Origin: an uncultured Lachnospiraceae bacterium
GTDB taxonomy: Bacteria; Bacillota; Clostridia; Lachnospirales; Lachnospiraceae
Assembly (NCBI GenBank): GCA_902762955.1
Contig: CACWQH010000025.1
Span: 38,969 to 74,218 of the forward strand
DNA: 35,250 bases
Direction of reading: 5' to 3'
In this document: piece by piece, positions 16,615 through 25,791 of the stretch
How the letters are laid out: each line of letters starts with the position of its first letter
How positions within the stretch are numbered: the first letter of the stretch is position 1
Translations under genes and position numbers: made by a program
Notes under the pieces: generated by a model
Database searches by the model: none
Seen by the model: the letters and a program-made list of their open reading frames with translations, nothing else
What the model was told of the DNA's origin: nothing

Positions 16615-17451
16615 ATGAAATACATAGTCTATGCAGATGTAATCTTTTTTTGGAACTTTGTCATCAATATATGTGTGCTTACAGTAACTCACAAGCTGCT
16701 ACACACACAATTCATTTTAAAAAGGCTGATCCTATGGTCATTAATAACCGGTGCACTAACGGATGCAGTATATATCATATTTTTTGACAATATACTTCTT
16801 CCTTTATTTTATGCACTAAGCTACATTTTTATGACCATTATGTATTTTAAAACCACCTCTATACGCGACCTGTTAGGAAAAAATACAGCGTTAATCATTT
16901 CAATGTTAATAGTTTACGGAATTATAAATTTATTTAAAGGAGGTGAAGCTCTATCCTTTCTTCATTTACTAATATCACTTACGACTGGTACCTTGCTTTT
17001 TTGTTTAGCGGCAAGAAATGTAAGCAAAAGGCTTTCAGGAAAATATCATAAATTAAGTTTATGTATGTCCGGAAAGAAAGTACTTGTAACGGGTTATCAG
17101 GATACCGGCAACACTCTATCGGATCCTTATACCAATAAACCGGTGATGATATTAGATTACAGAATAATGAAAAATTTTATCGATACTAAAACCTATGTAC
17201 TTATAACAAATTATCAAAAAACAGGATATATGGATTATGAAGCCTTTAAACAGTTGTCTCATATAAAAATATATCCTGTTCCTTATTCAACCATTAGCTC
17301 GTCATGTGATTTTATGCCTGTATTTCTTATGGATTCGGTTTACTTTCCTGATGAAAACAAGGTATTAAAGCATATAGCCTTTGGTATTAGCAGATTCAAA
17401 TTAAAAAACGATTTTCAGGTTCTTTTAAATGAAAATCTGAAAGCCGTATAG
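16615..17451 (+). CDS. spoIIGA: Sigma-E processing peptidase SpoIIGA
   Basis: Membrane aspartic protease that removes the pro-sequence of sigma-E in the mother cell after a signal from the forespore (SpoIIR). Of 278 residues, the N-terminal half has about five transmembrane helices (2-26, 37-57, 61-78, 92-106, 117-134) and the C-terminal half is a cytoplasmic retropepsin-like domain with the catalytic motif DTGNTLSDP (D163). The ATG at 16615 follows GGAGGGG; the upstream ATG at 16600 precedes that site and is rejected. sigE starts 15 bases after its stop, the conserved spoIIGA-sigE order. Confidence 0.95.
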   Translation: MKYIVYADVIFFWNFVINICVLTVTHKLLHTQFILKRLILWSLITGALTDAVYIIFFDNILLPLFYALSYIFMTIMYFKTTSIRDLLGKNTALIISMLIVYGIINLFKGGEALSFLHLLISLTTGTLLFCLAARNVSKRLSGKYHKLSLCMSGKKVLVTGYQDTGNTLSDPYTNKPVMILDYRIMKNFIDTKTYVLITNYQKTGYMDYEAFKQLSHIKIYPVPYSTISSSCDFMPVFLMDSVYFPDENKVLKHIAFGISRFKLKNDFQVLLNENLKAV

Positions 17452-17466
17452 AGAGGAGTTATTCAA

Positions 17467-18198
17467 ATGATTAGTGTAGTTAGCAATAATAAATTCAGCT
17501 TTAATATAAAAAGCGTTGCTAATTTTATATTGTTTCCCAAAAATGAAGTTCATTATATAGGCGGTGCTGAAATTCTCCCTCCCCCTCTTTCACCTGAGGA
17601 TGAAGCCTGCCTTTTGGAACAGCTTGCAAACGATGAGGATGTTGAAGTAAAGAAAACTCTTATAGAGCACAACTTAAGACTGGTTGTATATATTGCCAAA
17701 AAATTTGATAATACCGGTGTCGGTGTTGAGGATTTAATATCTATCGGAACAATCGGTCTTATTAAAGCCATAAACACCTTCAAAACAGACAAAAACATAA
17801 AGCTTGCCACATACGCATCAAGATGTATTGAAAACGAGATTCTTATGCATTTAAGACGCAGTCAGAGAACAAAGGCAGAGGTATCCATAGATGAACCCTT
17901 AAATGTGGACTGGGATGGAAATGAACTCCTTTTATCAGATATATTGGGAACGGATGATGATGTTATATACAAAGACATCGAGGATGAAGTAGACAAAAAC
18001 CTTCTTGAGCAGGCACTTGACATACTATCTGACCGTGAACGAACCATAATTGAATTAAGATTCGGGATAGGTCGTAATGATGAAGAAATGACTCAAAAGG
18101 AGGTAGCCGACCTACTCGGCATCTCCCAATCCTACATTTCACGTCTCGAAAAGAAAATCATACGCCGCCTAAAGAAAGAAATTATACGTCTTGGATAA
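17467..18198 (+). CDS. sigE: Mother-cell sporulation sigma factor pro-sigma-E
   Basis: RNA polymerase sigma factor driving early mother-cell sporulation genes. The 243 residues closely follow B. subtilis sigma-E, including [41 protein letters not shown] (region 2), [19 protein letters not shown] and region 4 ELRFGIG...[20 protein letters not shown] pro-sequence of about 28 residues precedes HYIGG (29-33), where SpoIIGA is expected to cut. The AGAGGAG site is well placed. In many spore formers sigG follows; here the next gene is trkH on the opposite strand, with element B in between, so sigG must lie elsewhere if present. Confidence 0.97.
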   Translation: MISVVSNNKFSFNIKSVANFILFPKNEVHYIGGAEILPPPLSPEDEACLLEQLANDEDVEVKKTLIEHNLRLVVYIAKKFDNTGVGVEDLISIGTIGLIKAINTFKTDKNIKLATYASRCIENEILMHLRRSQRTKAEVSIDEPLNVDWDGNELLLSDILGTDDDVIYKDIEDEVDKNLLEQALDILSDRERTIIELRFGIGRNDEEMTQKEVADLLGISQSYISRLEKKIIRRLKKEIIRLG

Positions 18199-18222
18199 GG
18201 TATATAACGCCTTGGATTACGC

Positions 18223-18453
18223 GTGTCACAAGCATGGGTGGTATAAAATAGCAGGGGTATTGTAACAATTTGCCCGATTTTTGTTAAATCAGCAATGAGT
18301 GATTCGAATTGGTTTGCTCAGAAACCGAACTGTTTGAGCATTGCTGGTTTTCAGTTTCGTGCAAAACCAAGAGAATCCGAATGCGCTGATTTAAAAAATC
18401 GATGGCATGTTACAATACCCCCTGCTATTTTATACCACCCATGCTTGTGACAC
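18223..18453. repeat. Element B: 231-bp long palindrome between sigE and trkH
   Basis: Outer arms of 45 and 46 bases (18223-18267 and 18408-18453) are identical apart from one inserted G: GTGTCACAAGCATGGGTGG, then TATAAAATAGCAGGGG, then TATTGTAACA. Pairing continues less perfectly inward (AAATCAGC, GATTC, TTGGTTT), and the centre can also form CAGCAATG/CATTGCTG and TGCTCA/TGAGCA helices. It starts 24 bases after the sigE stop and ends 4 bases before the trkH stop. No target duplication, ORF or classical T-tract terminator is evident. It may act as a bidirectional terminator, a MITE-like repeat or a structured RNA. Confidence 0.88.
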
Positions 18454-18457
18454 TTCT

Positions 18458-19909
18458 CTATGCAACTTTTTTCTTACGCTTCCATACGGATGGTGAAAAA
18501 AGTAAGAGGATTGGGAAAAGCTCGAGTCTTCCTGCCAGCATATCAAACATGAATACATATTTGGAAAATGCCGAGTAACAGGAGAAGTTACATGTAGGAC
18601 CAACCTTGCTAAGTCCCGGACCTATATTGTTTATTGTTGCGGCAACTGCCGTAAAGTTCGAGGTCATATCCTTATTTTCGTATGAAATAAGAAGAAGTGA
18701 TACCGAAAAAATAATTATATATGTCATGAAGTATACATTTATTGAACGAAGTGTCTCATGACCTATAACCTTATCTTCTATCTTGATTTTCTTGACACTC
18801 TTAGGGAAAAGGAAGGATACAATTTCCTTTCTCACTGTTTTTGCCATAACTATAAAACGTGAAACCTTTATACCACCACCCGTACTGCCTGCACAGGCTC
18901 CTATAAACATCAGCATAACAAGTATGGTCTTTGAAAGTGCCGGCCAGGTGTCAAAATCCGCCGTTCCGTAACCGGTTGTTGTTATGATAGAACCGACCTG
19001 GAAAAATGAGTGTCTAATAGTCGCACCTAAAGAACCGATTTTATCATATATATTTATTGCGATAGTTGTAACCGCAACAAAAATTATTATGAAATAAACC
19101 CTTACCTCTTCTATCTTAAAGGCCTGCTTTATCTTTCCGGATATAAGAAGAAAATAAAAGGTAAAATTGACTCCGAACAGCACCATAAATATACCGATTA
19201 CCCACTGCTGGTAAACCGTACAGCTCATAATACTGTCATTCCATATGCTTAATCCGCCTGTTCCTGCTGTACCAAAGGAAATCGTAAGCGCCTCAAAAGG
19301 ATTCATACCGCCAAAGAGTAAAAGTACAACCTCTATAACGGTCATTACAAAATATATGGCATACAGATAAAAGGCTGTATCCCTTACCTTTGGAACCAGC
19401 TTACCAACAGATGGTCCCGGGCTTTCTGCCTTCATAAGATTCATATTGGAACCGCCTGCCATAGGTAAAATAGCAAGTAAGAATACCAATACTCCCATTC
19501 CACCTATCCAGTGTGTGAAGCTTCTCCAGAAAAGACTTGCATGTGAAAGTGCTTCTACATCGGATAAAATTGTTGAGCCTGTTGTAGTAAAGCCTGAAAC
19601 CGTTTCAAACAAAGCATCTGTAAAATGAGGGATATCATCATTAAGTATAAATGGCAAAGCACCAAGTACAGAGAGAATTATCCAGCTTAATGCCGTTGTC
19701 ACAAAGCCTTCCTTAAGATAGAATTTCATATCTTTAGGCTTATGCATCACTATAATTGTTCCTACAAGTGCGGCAGCCACTGCGACATACAAAAATCCCA
19801 ATCCCTCTTTTTCTCCATATATAGCAGCCACAAGACAAGGCAGCATCATACATGCTGCCTCAATATCCATAATCCATCCTAAAACATATATAACTACGCT
19901 GTAATTCAT
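18458..19909 (-). CDS. trkH: Trk potassium uptake channel subunit TrkH
   Basis: Potassium-translocating membrane subunit, 483 residues with about ten hydrophobic helices. The four pore loops of the SKT family are visible: SGFTTTGSTIL (about 104-114), FGTAGTGGLSIW (about 211-222), SIITTTGYGTADF and TINNIGPGLSKVGP, each giving one filter strand. It starts 27 bases after the trkA stop with a GAGGAT site, so TrkA and TrkH are made together and should form one complex. It is the last gene of the minus-strand unit; its stop sits against element B. Confidence 0.95.
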   Translation of the reverse strand: MNYSVVIYVLGWIMDIEAACMMLPCLVAAIYGEKEGLGFLYVAVAAALVGTIIVMHKPKDMKFYLKEGFVTTALSWIILSVLGALPFILNDDIPHFTDALFETVSGFTTTGSTILSDVEALSHASLFWRSFTHWIGGMGVLVFLLAILPMAGGSNMNLMKAESPGPSVGKLVPKVRDTAFYLYAIYFVMTVIEVVLLLFGGMNPFEALTISFGTAGTGGLSIWNDSIMSCTVYQQWVIGIFMVLFGVNFTFYFLLISGKIKQAFKIEEVRVYFIIIFVAVTTIAINIYDKIGSLGATIRHSFFQVGSIITTTGYGTADFDTWPALSKTILVMLMFIGACAGSTGGGIKVSRFIVMAKTVRKEIVSFLFPKSVKKIKIEDKVIGHETLRSINVYFMTYIIIFSVSLLLISYENKDMTSNFTAVAATINNIGPGLSKVGPTCNFSCYSAFSKYVFMFDMLAGRLELFPILLLFSPSVWKRKKKVA

Positions 19910-19936
19910 TATCTTATCCTCTGCTCCAAATAGATA

Positions 19937-21319
19937 TTATTTTAGAATATCCTTTAAATCCTTAAATCCGGTATGAGTCGTAACAATGACAACCTTATCA
20001 TTTTCCTGTATTACATCATCACCTTTAGGGATAATAATCTTTCCGTTTCTGTTGATACATGCAACCAGAAGGTTATCCTTTAACTTTAGCTCCATGAGAG
20101 CCTTACCAACTACAGGAGAATTCTTCTCGGTATTAAATTCTATAGCTTCTGCCTTATTGTCAAATATATGATAAAGCATCTCTATGTTACTTCCGATACC
20201 ATTTTGGGTAGCACGAACATGACCGATGATTGTTTCAGAGATCATATATCTTGGATAAAGTATACTGCCCATGTCAAGATTGTCTATAACATCATGGAAG
20301 GAGCTTCTCTTTATCTTGGTAATTACCTTAGCTGCAGTAAATTGTCTGGCAAATAAGGTAATAAGTATATTTTCTTCATCCAGACCTGTAAGAGGAACCA
20401 CAGAATCCGCTTCCTCTATACCGGCTTCTCGAAGTACAGACTCATCCGTACCATCACCACAGATAATAAGTGCCTTTGGTATAAGTGCGCTTAATTCTTC
20501 GCATCTTTTCATATTGATTTCAACAATCTTAACATCAATATTCATCTCGGTAAGCTGCTTTGCAAGATAGTAAGAGGATTTACCTCCTCCGATTATCATA
20601 CAGTTTTTAACCTGATGCGTATCGATGTCAATCTTTTTAAAGAAATTCTGTGTATTGATAGGTGTTGCGATGAAAGTAATATAATCCTGTCCTCTTAAAA
20701 CAAAAGAACCATCCGGTATAACAAGCTCTCCGCTTCTTTCCACACCACAGACAAGAAGCTGTGAATTATAATTTCTTATATCGGAAATATGTGATCCATC
20801 CAATACATTTCCATCGGGAAGCTTGAATTTTATAAGCTCTGCATGTCCCTTTGTAAATGCATTAATCTCCTCCGCCATAGGAAGACGAAGTAACCTCGCA
20901 ATCTCTCTTGCAGTTTCAAGTTCAGGATTAATTATAAGAGAGATGCCAAGCTTTGATCTTAAATATGCAAGCTCATCACTGTAATCAGGATTTCTGACTC
21001 TGGCAATTGTTGCACAATGTCCAACCTGATTAGCTATAGTACAGCAAAGCATATTTAATTCGTCTGATTCCGTAACAGCTATAAGTACATCCGTTTCATT
21101 GATGCCTGCATCAAGTAAAACTCTATAGCTGAAGCCGTTTCCGGCTATTCCCATTACGTCATAGGTTTCGGAAACACGATCAACCAAATCGCTGTTTGTG
21201 TCAATAACAGTTATATCATGCTTTTCCTGGACAAGCTTCTCAACCAGAGTATTTCCTACTTTTCCGCATCCAACGATAATTATTTTTAATCCTCTGTTTT
21301 TCTTAAATGGATTTTCCAT
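19937..21319 (-). CDS. trkA: Trk system regulatory subunit TrkA
   Basis: Cytoplasmic gating ring of the potassium system. The 460 residues contain two RCK units: Rossmann folds with IIIVGCGKVGNTLVEKL (13-29) and NCMIIGGGKSSYYLAKQL (about 235-252), each followed by a TrkA-C domain, the second ending in KGDDVIQENDKVVIVT. The double-RCK form is the true TrkA type rather than KtrA/KtrC. NAD(H) or another nucleotide is the expected ligand. It lies 45 bases after the 72-residue gene and 27 before trkH. Confidence 0.95.
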   Translation of the reverse strand: MENPFKKNRGLKIIIVGCGKVGNTLVEKLVQEKHDITVIDTNSDLVDRVSETYDVMGIAGNGFSYRVLLDAGINETDVLIAVTESDELNMLCCTIANQVGHCATIARVRNPDYSDELAYLRSKLGISLIINPELETAREIARLLRLPMAEEINAFTKGHAELIKFKLPDGNVLDGSHISDIRNYNSQLLVCGVERSGELVIPDGSFVLRGQDYITFIATPINTQNFFKKIDIDTHQVKNCMIIGGGKSSYYLAKQLTEMNIDVKIVEINMKRCEELSALIPKALIICGDGTDESVLREAGIEEADSVVPLTGLDEENILITLFARQFTAAKVITKIKRSSFHDVIDNLDMGSILYPRYMISETIIGHVRATQNGIGSNIEMLYHIFDNKAEAIEFNTEKNSPVVGKALMELKLKDNLLVACINRNGKIIIPKGDDVIQENDKVVIVTTHTGFKDLKDILK

Positions 21320-21364
21320 ATTTTTCCTATCTCCAAGAAATTAATTTTATAGCAATTTTTTTAT

Positions 21365-21583
21365 TTATAACATCTTTTTTAAAGAACCGAGGGCATCTGC
21401 AGCCTTACCTGCACCGAGCTTTGCCTGAACACCTGAAACTACCTTGTCAAGCATACCATCCGGTATATCAACACCTGCAACCTTTTCGATTGCCTTTTCA
21501 GGATTAGACTTAAACTCCTTTTCAAAATCCTTATCATTTTTTACCTTGTCAACGATTTTAGTTACCTGATCCTTAATATCCAT
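21365..21583 (-). CDS. 72-residue protein resembling a Nif11/NHLP-type leader peptide
   Basis: A small soluble protein rich in Lys, Asp and Val with no Cys. The pattern FEKEFKSNPEKAIEKVAGVD followed by IPDGMLDKVV recalls the F--L--DP--A----G--LP-G consensus of nitrile-hydratase-like (NHLP) and Nif11 leader peptides. No modification enzyme or peptidase-type exporter is next to it, so a RiPP precursor is doubtful. The tail KLGAGKAADALGSLKKML could form an amphipathic helix. The ATG at 21583 follows GGAGGAG; the ATG at 21598 precedes that site. It lies 40 bases after the tubulin-like gene, so the two are probably co-transcribed. Function unknown. Confidence 0.8.
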   Translation of the reverse strand: MDIKDQVTKIVDKVKNDKDFEKEFKSNPEKAIEKVAGVDIPDGMLDKVVSGVQAKLGAGKAADALGSLKKML

Positions 21584-21623
21584 TATTATCTCCTCCATAT
21601 TTTAAAATTTTTATTAATGAACA

Positions 21624-24149
21624 TCAGCATAAATCCGGATATGCAAACATATCCTTATTTACCTCATCTGTATGAAGTCCAAAATACGAAGCCCTGTCAA
21701 CCGCATTGTAAGCTTCCTGAAGTTCCTTTGCACATTCAAGCAAGGATAAAGGAACTCCGACAAGAATATCGTCAATTGATATTTCGATTTCACCATGGTT
21801 AAATGCAATAGTATCTTCAGGTGTATTGTAAGGCTCACCTATAAGTATATTTTTAACCGCTTCCGAAAAATGCGGCATTGCAGCAGGAAGTGAGATGTAT
21901 CGCTTATTGATAACTTTTTCCTCCGAGCCTTCCTTGAGTACGCACATTTTCTTCTTTTCGGTTTTTTCACTTAAGCCTTCAACAAATACTCTTGCAGCAT
22001 TGTTCATAATATCATCACGCTTTTCATTTGAAGCGGAAACAAACATAATATTGGTTTCCTGAAGCGTAGGCTTATTGTCTGCAAATGCAACAGATATAAG
22101 CTTTTCAGGAGCATATACACCAACACTTACAAATATATTCTTATATATTCTTTCCATCATATCCTTAACAGGAACCGGACGAGAATTATCAATATCAGCC
22201 TCATGCTCAACCATGAGCTCAATTATGCCCTTTCTTAACTCATCAATTCTTGCATCTGTTACATAATCAGACGGTAAAAATTCATGTCTTGCAGCACCCT
22301 TGAGTGTATAATTGATTACCTTTCCGCCTCTCTTTGAAAGGTCTTCAACCGCATTCTTTAAATCCTCACCGAACTGACCATAGATATCGTTAAGTCTTTC
22401 TGATTTCTGTCTTAAAATTCTGATAATATCACCAAATAAATCCTGGTCACTTATACCGTCAATAATCATATTTCTCTCTGTAGCAAGAGTTTCCTTTATG
22501 CATGCATCATAATAACCGTTTTCTGTCTCACGCTTTGCAGATGGAAATGTAAAGAATCTCTTTGACACAATGTCTCTGATTGATTCTATGATACGGCTAA
22601 ATTCGCCGGTTGGCTGGTACGAACCAAGCTTTTGTTCAAGCTTTCTAATCTCAGCTATTATTCCTCCGTCCATATCTCTTCCAGCAAAGCCTGCTGAACC
22701 GATTAAATTAATTGTAAGAAACGGACCATACTCCCTCATATACTTATTAAGCAGTCTGTCGATATCGCTAGATACCTTATTTTTCAACTGTTTTATGATA
22801 CTTGGAATATTCTTTTCCACATCAGAAAGCTGTCTTGGCATGGAAGTTCTTAAGGTATCCTGTTTTTTCTTGATGGACTTATAATCCGGTTTCATAAGCT
22901 GATTGATATTGACGAGTCCTTTAACATCAAGGCTTACAGGTTCACCCGGCTTTCCGTCTAAAAATTGATTTAACTCAAATAAAGTATTCTTTAAATCATT
23001 TGCAGCAATTTCATCTATATTATCAAGGGTATGAAGTCTCTTATTTGCCTCATTAAAGACCTCATATTCACAGATATTTTCAATTTCCTTAATAGGCACC
23101 TTATAGTCAGACTCATTAAATATCTTATAATATCCTGAACCCTCTCTGTCAAAGAAGGCATCTCTTAAAAGCTTTCTGTCTTCTACAGCCTTTTCGTTTC
23201 CGATGAATTTATTCTTTGAAAGCATGGATATAAAATATGCAACGTCACTGCATATTACTCCGTCAGGAAGATAACCCTGATCATCCTGCTTTCCGGATAT
23301 AATCATGCAGGAATCAAATACATTTTCCTTCATTGAAAGTCTGTGAGTGGTGCTCTCAAAGGTATAAGCCTCATTTCTGTTTGCAATACGCATAAGATAG
23401 TCAACTTCTTTTAATGTTGCACAGCCGTTTGCATTGAGCAGACTCTTAAGCTCAAGATTATCTGATATAAATCTGTCCGCAAATAAAACATCCGGTGTAA
23501 GAAGACATGCACCGATACGATAATTTGAAAGTCTCTTTGACTTACCAAATGCTCTTATATTATATGCCAAATCGGTAAGTATACCACTTCCTGTTCCACC
23601 TGCGACACTTGATACAATGATTATATCAAGCTTGCCGCTTTCAGATTTGTCATATATCTCTTCGATTTTTTCAAACAAAAGAATTCTTATATCCTCGTAT
23701 GCATTTGAGAACATAAGACGGCCTATCTGACGATTGCCCTTTGCCCCGTCAATACCGATATTCATATCAGGAAAATCACTCTTCATCCAGTTTGCAAGAT
23801 TAGGATGAACCGGATTATTATTTATACCCTTTGAAAGAATTGTTTCAAGATTAGGTCTGTAAATACTCATAACCTCAAGAGCATTAAGGCCTATACCTTC
23901 CTTACTGTCTTCAATGGTAGCCTGCATAGCCTGAATATCAGAATCTATATAAAGCAGATTGATATTGTCTTCAGGTGTAACATCCTCGCTGATCATCCCC
24001 TTAATACTTGTAAGAACCTTGCAGCCAATACCACCCAAGCCGATGATAAGCAAGTCCTTGTTAAAGGTTTGTTCTTCATCATCCTTACCAAATATCCTGA
24101 TATCCTTTAACTTGGCAAATTCTTCCTTTTGCGTATCAATTAAAATCAT
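21624..24149 (-). CDS. Tubulin/FtsZ-superfamily protein (Tubulin_2-like)
   Basis: An 841-residue protein whose N-terminal 300 residues carry the tubulin/FtsZ GTPase pattern: a T1-type loop LLIIGLGGIGCKVL (33-46), LLYIDSD (65-71), GAKGNRQIGR (135-144), and the T4 signature AGGTGSG (183-189) in place of GGGTGSG. LNANGCATLKEVDYL near 238-252 resembles the nucleotide-contacting helix H7. The remaining 500 residues have no recognised domain; 420-480 is charged and helical, possibly coiled coil. It is far longer than FtsZ (about 350-400) and is not the cell-division protein. Related proteins are predicted to polymerise or remodel membranes; the role is unknown. GGGAGGAG precedes the ATG and overlaps the region just after the prfC stop. 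Confidence 0.8.
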   Translation of the reverse strand: MILIDTQKEEFAKLKDIRIFGKDDEEQTFNKDLLIIGLGGIGCKVLTSIKGMISEDVTPEDNINLLYIDSDIQAMQATIEDSKEGIGLNALEVMSIYRPNLETILSKGINNNPVHPNLANWMKSDFPDMNIGIDGAKGNRQIGRLMFSNAYEDIRILLFEKIEEIYDKSESGKLDIIIVSSVAGGTGSGILTDLAYNIRAFGKSKRLSNYRIGACLLTPDVLFADRFISDNLELKSLLNANGCATLKEVDYLMRIANRNEAYTFESTTHRLSMKENVFDSCMIISGKQDDQGYLPDGVICSDVAYFISMLSKNKFIGNEKAVEDRKLLRDAFFDREGSGYYKIFNESDYKVPIKEIENICEYEVFNEANKRLHTLDNIDEIAANDLKNTLFELNQFLDGKPGEPVSLDVKGLVNINQLMKPDYKSIKKKQDTLRTSMPRQLSDVEKNIPSIIKQLKNKVSSDIDRLLNKYMREYGPFLTINLIGSAGFAGRDMDGGIIAEIRKLEQKLGSYQPTGEFSRIIESIRDIVSKRFFTFPSAKRETENGYYDACIKETLATERNMIIDGISDQDLFGDIIRILRQKSERLNDIYGQFGEDLKNAVEDLSKRGGKVINYTLKGAARHEFLPSDYVTDARIDELRKGIIELMVEHEADIDNSRPVPVKDMMERIYKNIFVSVGVYAPEKLISVAFADNKPTLQETNIMFVSASNEKRDDIMNNAARVFVEGLSEKTEKKKMCVLKEGSEEKVINKRYISLPAAMPHFSEAVKNILIGEPYNTPEDTIAFNHGEIEISIDDILVGVPLSLLECAKELQEAYNAVDRASYFGLHTDEVNKDMFAYPDLC

Positions 24150-24165
24150 TTTACTTCTCCTCCCA

Positions 24166-25761
24166 TTAGTTCTTGCGGAACTCTTCCAGTTCTAACCCCT
24201 CGTTATGCTCTAATAAAAGTCGAATCGACCACTCATTTGCGAATAGCAAAAGCGGATTATCCTTCATATCCTTAACTCTCTTGCAATCACTTATTCTGCT
24301 GATTTTATTAAGGTCTGTTGTAGGATCTTTAACCCACCTTATATAATTATACGGTAGCGGCTCAAGTCTTATGTCGCAGCCGTACTCATTTTCCAATCTA
24401 TATTTTAACACATCAAACTGAAGAACGCCAACAACTCCTACAATTATTTCAGACATTCCAAGCGTATAATCCTGAAACATCTGTATAGCGCCCTCCTGGG
24501 CTATCTGTGTAACCCCTTTCATAAACTGTTTACGTTTCATGGAATCAAGATGCACAAGTCTTGCAAAATGCTCCGGTGCAAAGGTAGGTATACCCTCATA
24601 TTCAAATTTATTACCAGGTGTACAAATCGTATCCCCTATCGAAAATATGCCCGGATCAAATACACCGATTACATCACCGGCATATGCCTCATTTATAACC
24701 TTTCTGTCCTGTGCCATTATCTGCTGCGGCTGGGAAAGACGCATCTTTCTTCCGCTTTGCACATGATAAACTTCCTTATCTGCATCAAATTTACCGGATG
24801 AAATTCTCATAAAGGCAATTCTGTCATGATGTGCTTTGTTCATATTGGCCTGGATTTTAAATATAAATCCGGAGAAGACATCATTAATCGGTTCTATCAT
24901 GCCCTCATTTGACATCCTCGGCAGAGGTGATTTAGTCATCTTAAGGAAATGCTCAAGAAAGGTTTGAACTCCAAAGGTTGTAAGTGCAGAACCGAAAAAT
25001 ACCGGTGTCAGCTCACCCTTATCTACAAGCTCCTGATTAAACTCATCACTTGCACCATCCAAAAGCTCCATCTCTTCTATGAACTGACTGTATAGCTCTT
25101 CACCAACCTCTTCCTTTAAAGCGGCATCGTCTATATCATAGTCAGTTTCCTCTGCACCCTTTGCTCCGCCTACAGAAATTGCACGGAACATAGAAACCTT
25201 TTTCGTATCTCTGTCATACACACCTTTAAATCTCTTACCCGAACCGATAGGCCAGTTAATCGGGCAGGTTCTGATGCCAAGAACGGTTTCAATATCATCC
25301 AAAAGTTCAAAGGAATCTCTGGCTTCCAAATCCATTTTATTAATAAATGTAAATATAGGAATATGTCTCATAACACAGACCTTAAAAAGCTTAATTGTCT
25401 GTGCCTCAACACCCTTTGAAGCATCTATAACCATGACTGCCGAATCAGCAGCCATAAGTGTACGATAAGTATCCTCGGAGAAGTCCTGATGTCCGGGAGT
25501 ATCAAGTATATTTATGCAATATCCATCATAGTTAAACTGTAATACTGAAGATGTTACGGATATACCTCTTTCCTTTTCAATCTCCATCCAGTCTGAGACA
25601 GCGTACTTGGAATTAGCCTTACCCTTTACGGAGCCTGCAGTGTTAATAGCACCGCCATACAATAAAAACTTCTCTGTAAGGGTTGTCTTACCCGCATCAG
25701 GATGCGAGATAATTGCAAAGGTTCTTCGCTTCTCTATCTCCTGCTTAAACTTCTCGTCCAT
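24166..25761 (-). CDS. prfC: Peptide chain release factor 3
   Basis: Translational GTPase that recycles RF1/RF2 after termination. The 531 residues match the family length. G1 is SHPDAGKTTLTEK (about 19-31), switch II DTPGHQDFSEDTYR, G4 NKMDLEARD, and the C-terminal domain contains VVGVLQFDVLKYRLENEYG, characteristic of RF3. The second of two adjacent ATGs (25761) is chosen because GGAGG is 5 bases upstream; a TTG at 25773 is less likely. It follows carB by 30 bases and precedes the tubulin-like gene by 16. Confidence 0.96.
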   Translation of the reverse strand: MDEKFKQEIEKRRTFAIISHPDAGKTTLTEKFLLYGGAINTAGSVKGKANSKYAVSDWMEIEKERGISVTSSVLQFNYDGYCINILDTPGHQDFSEDTYRTLMAADSAVMVIDASKGVEAQTIKLFKVCVMRHIPIFTFINKMDLEARDSFELLDDIETVLGIRTCPINWPIGSGKRFKGVYDRDTKKVSMFRAISVGGAKGAEETDYDIDDAALKEEVGEELYSQFIEEMELLDGASDEFNQELVDKGELTPVFFGSALTTFGVQTFLEHFLKMTKSPLPRMSNEGMIEPINDVFSGFIFKIQANMNKAHHDRIAFMRISSGKFDADKEVYHVQSGRKMRLSQPQQIMAQDRKVINEAYAGDVIGVFDPGIFSIGDTICTPGNKFEYEGIPTFAPEHFARLVHLDSMKRKQFMKGVTQIAQEGAIQMFQDYTLGMSEIIVGVVGVLQFDVLKYRLENEYGCDIRLEPLPYNYIRWVKDPTTDLNKISRISDCKRVKDMKDNPLLLFANEWSIRLLLEHNEGLELEEFRKN

Positions 25762-25791
25762 CATGTCCTCCAAGAAATACGATTAAATCTT

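Noticed and set aside
18198-18458. A remnant of sigG after sigE
   Set aside because: The stretch is fully accounted for by the palindrome and shows no sigma-factor coding pattern in any frame I read.
21365-21583. RiPP biosynthetic cluster around the leader-like 72-residue protein
   Set aside because: Neighbours are trkA and a tubulin-like protein; no radical SAM, LanM, YcaO or peptidase-exporter gene is present.
21624-24149. Calling the tubulin-like gene ftsZ
   Set aside because: It is twice the FtsZ length, has a modified T4 motif and a non-FtsZ C-terminal half, and is not near division genes.
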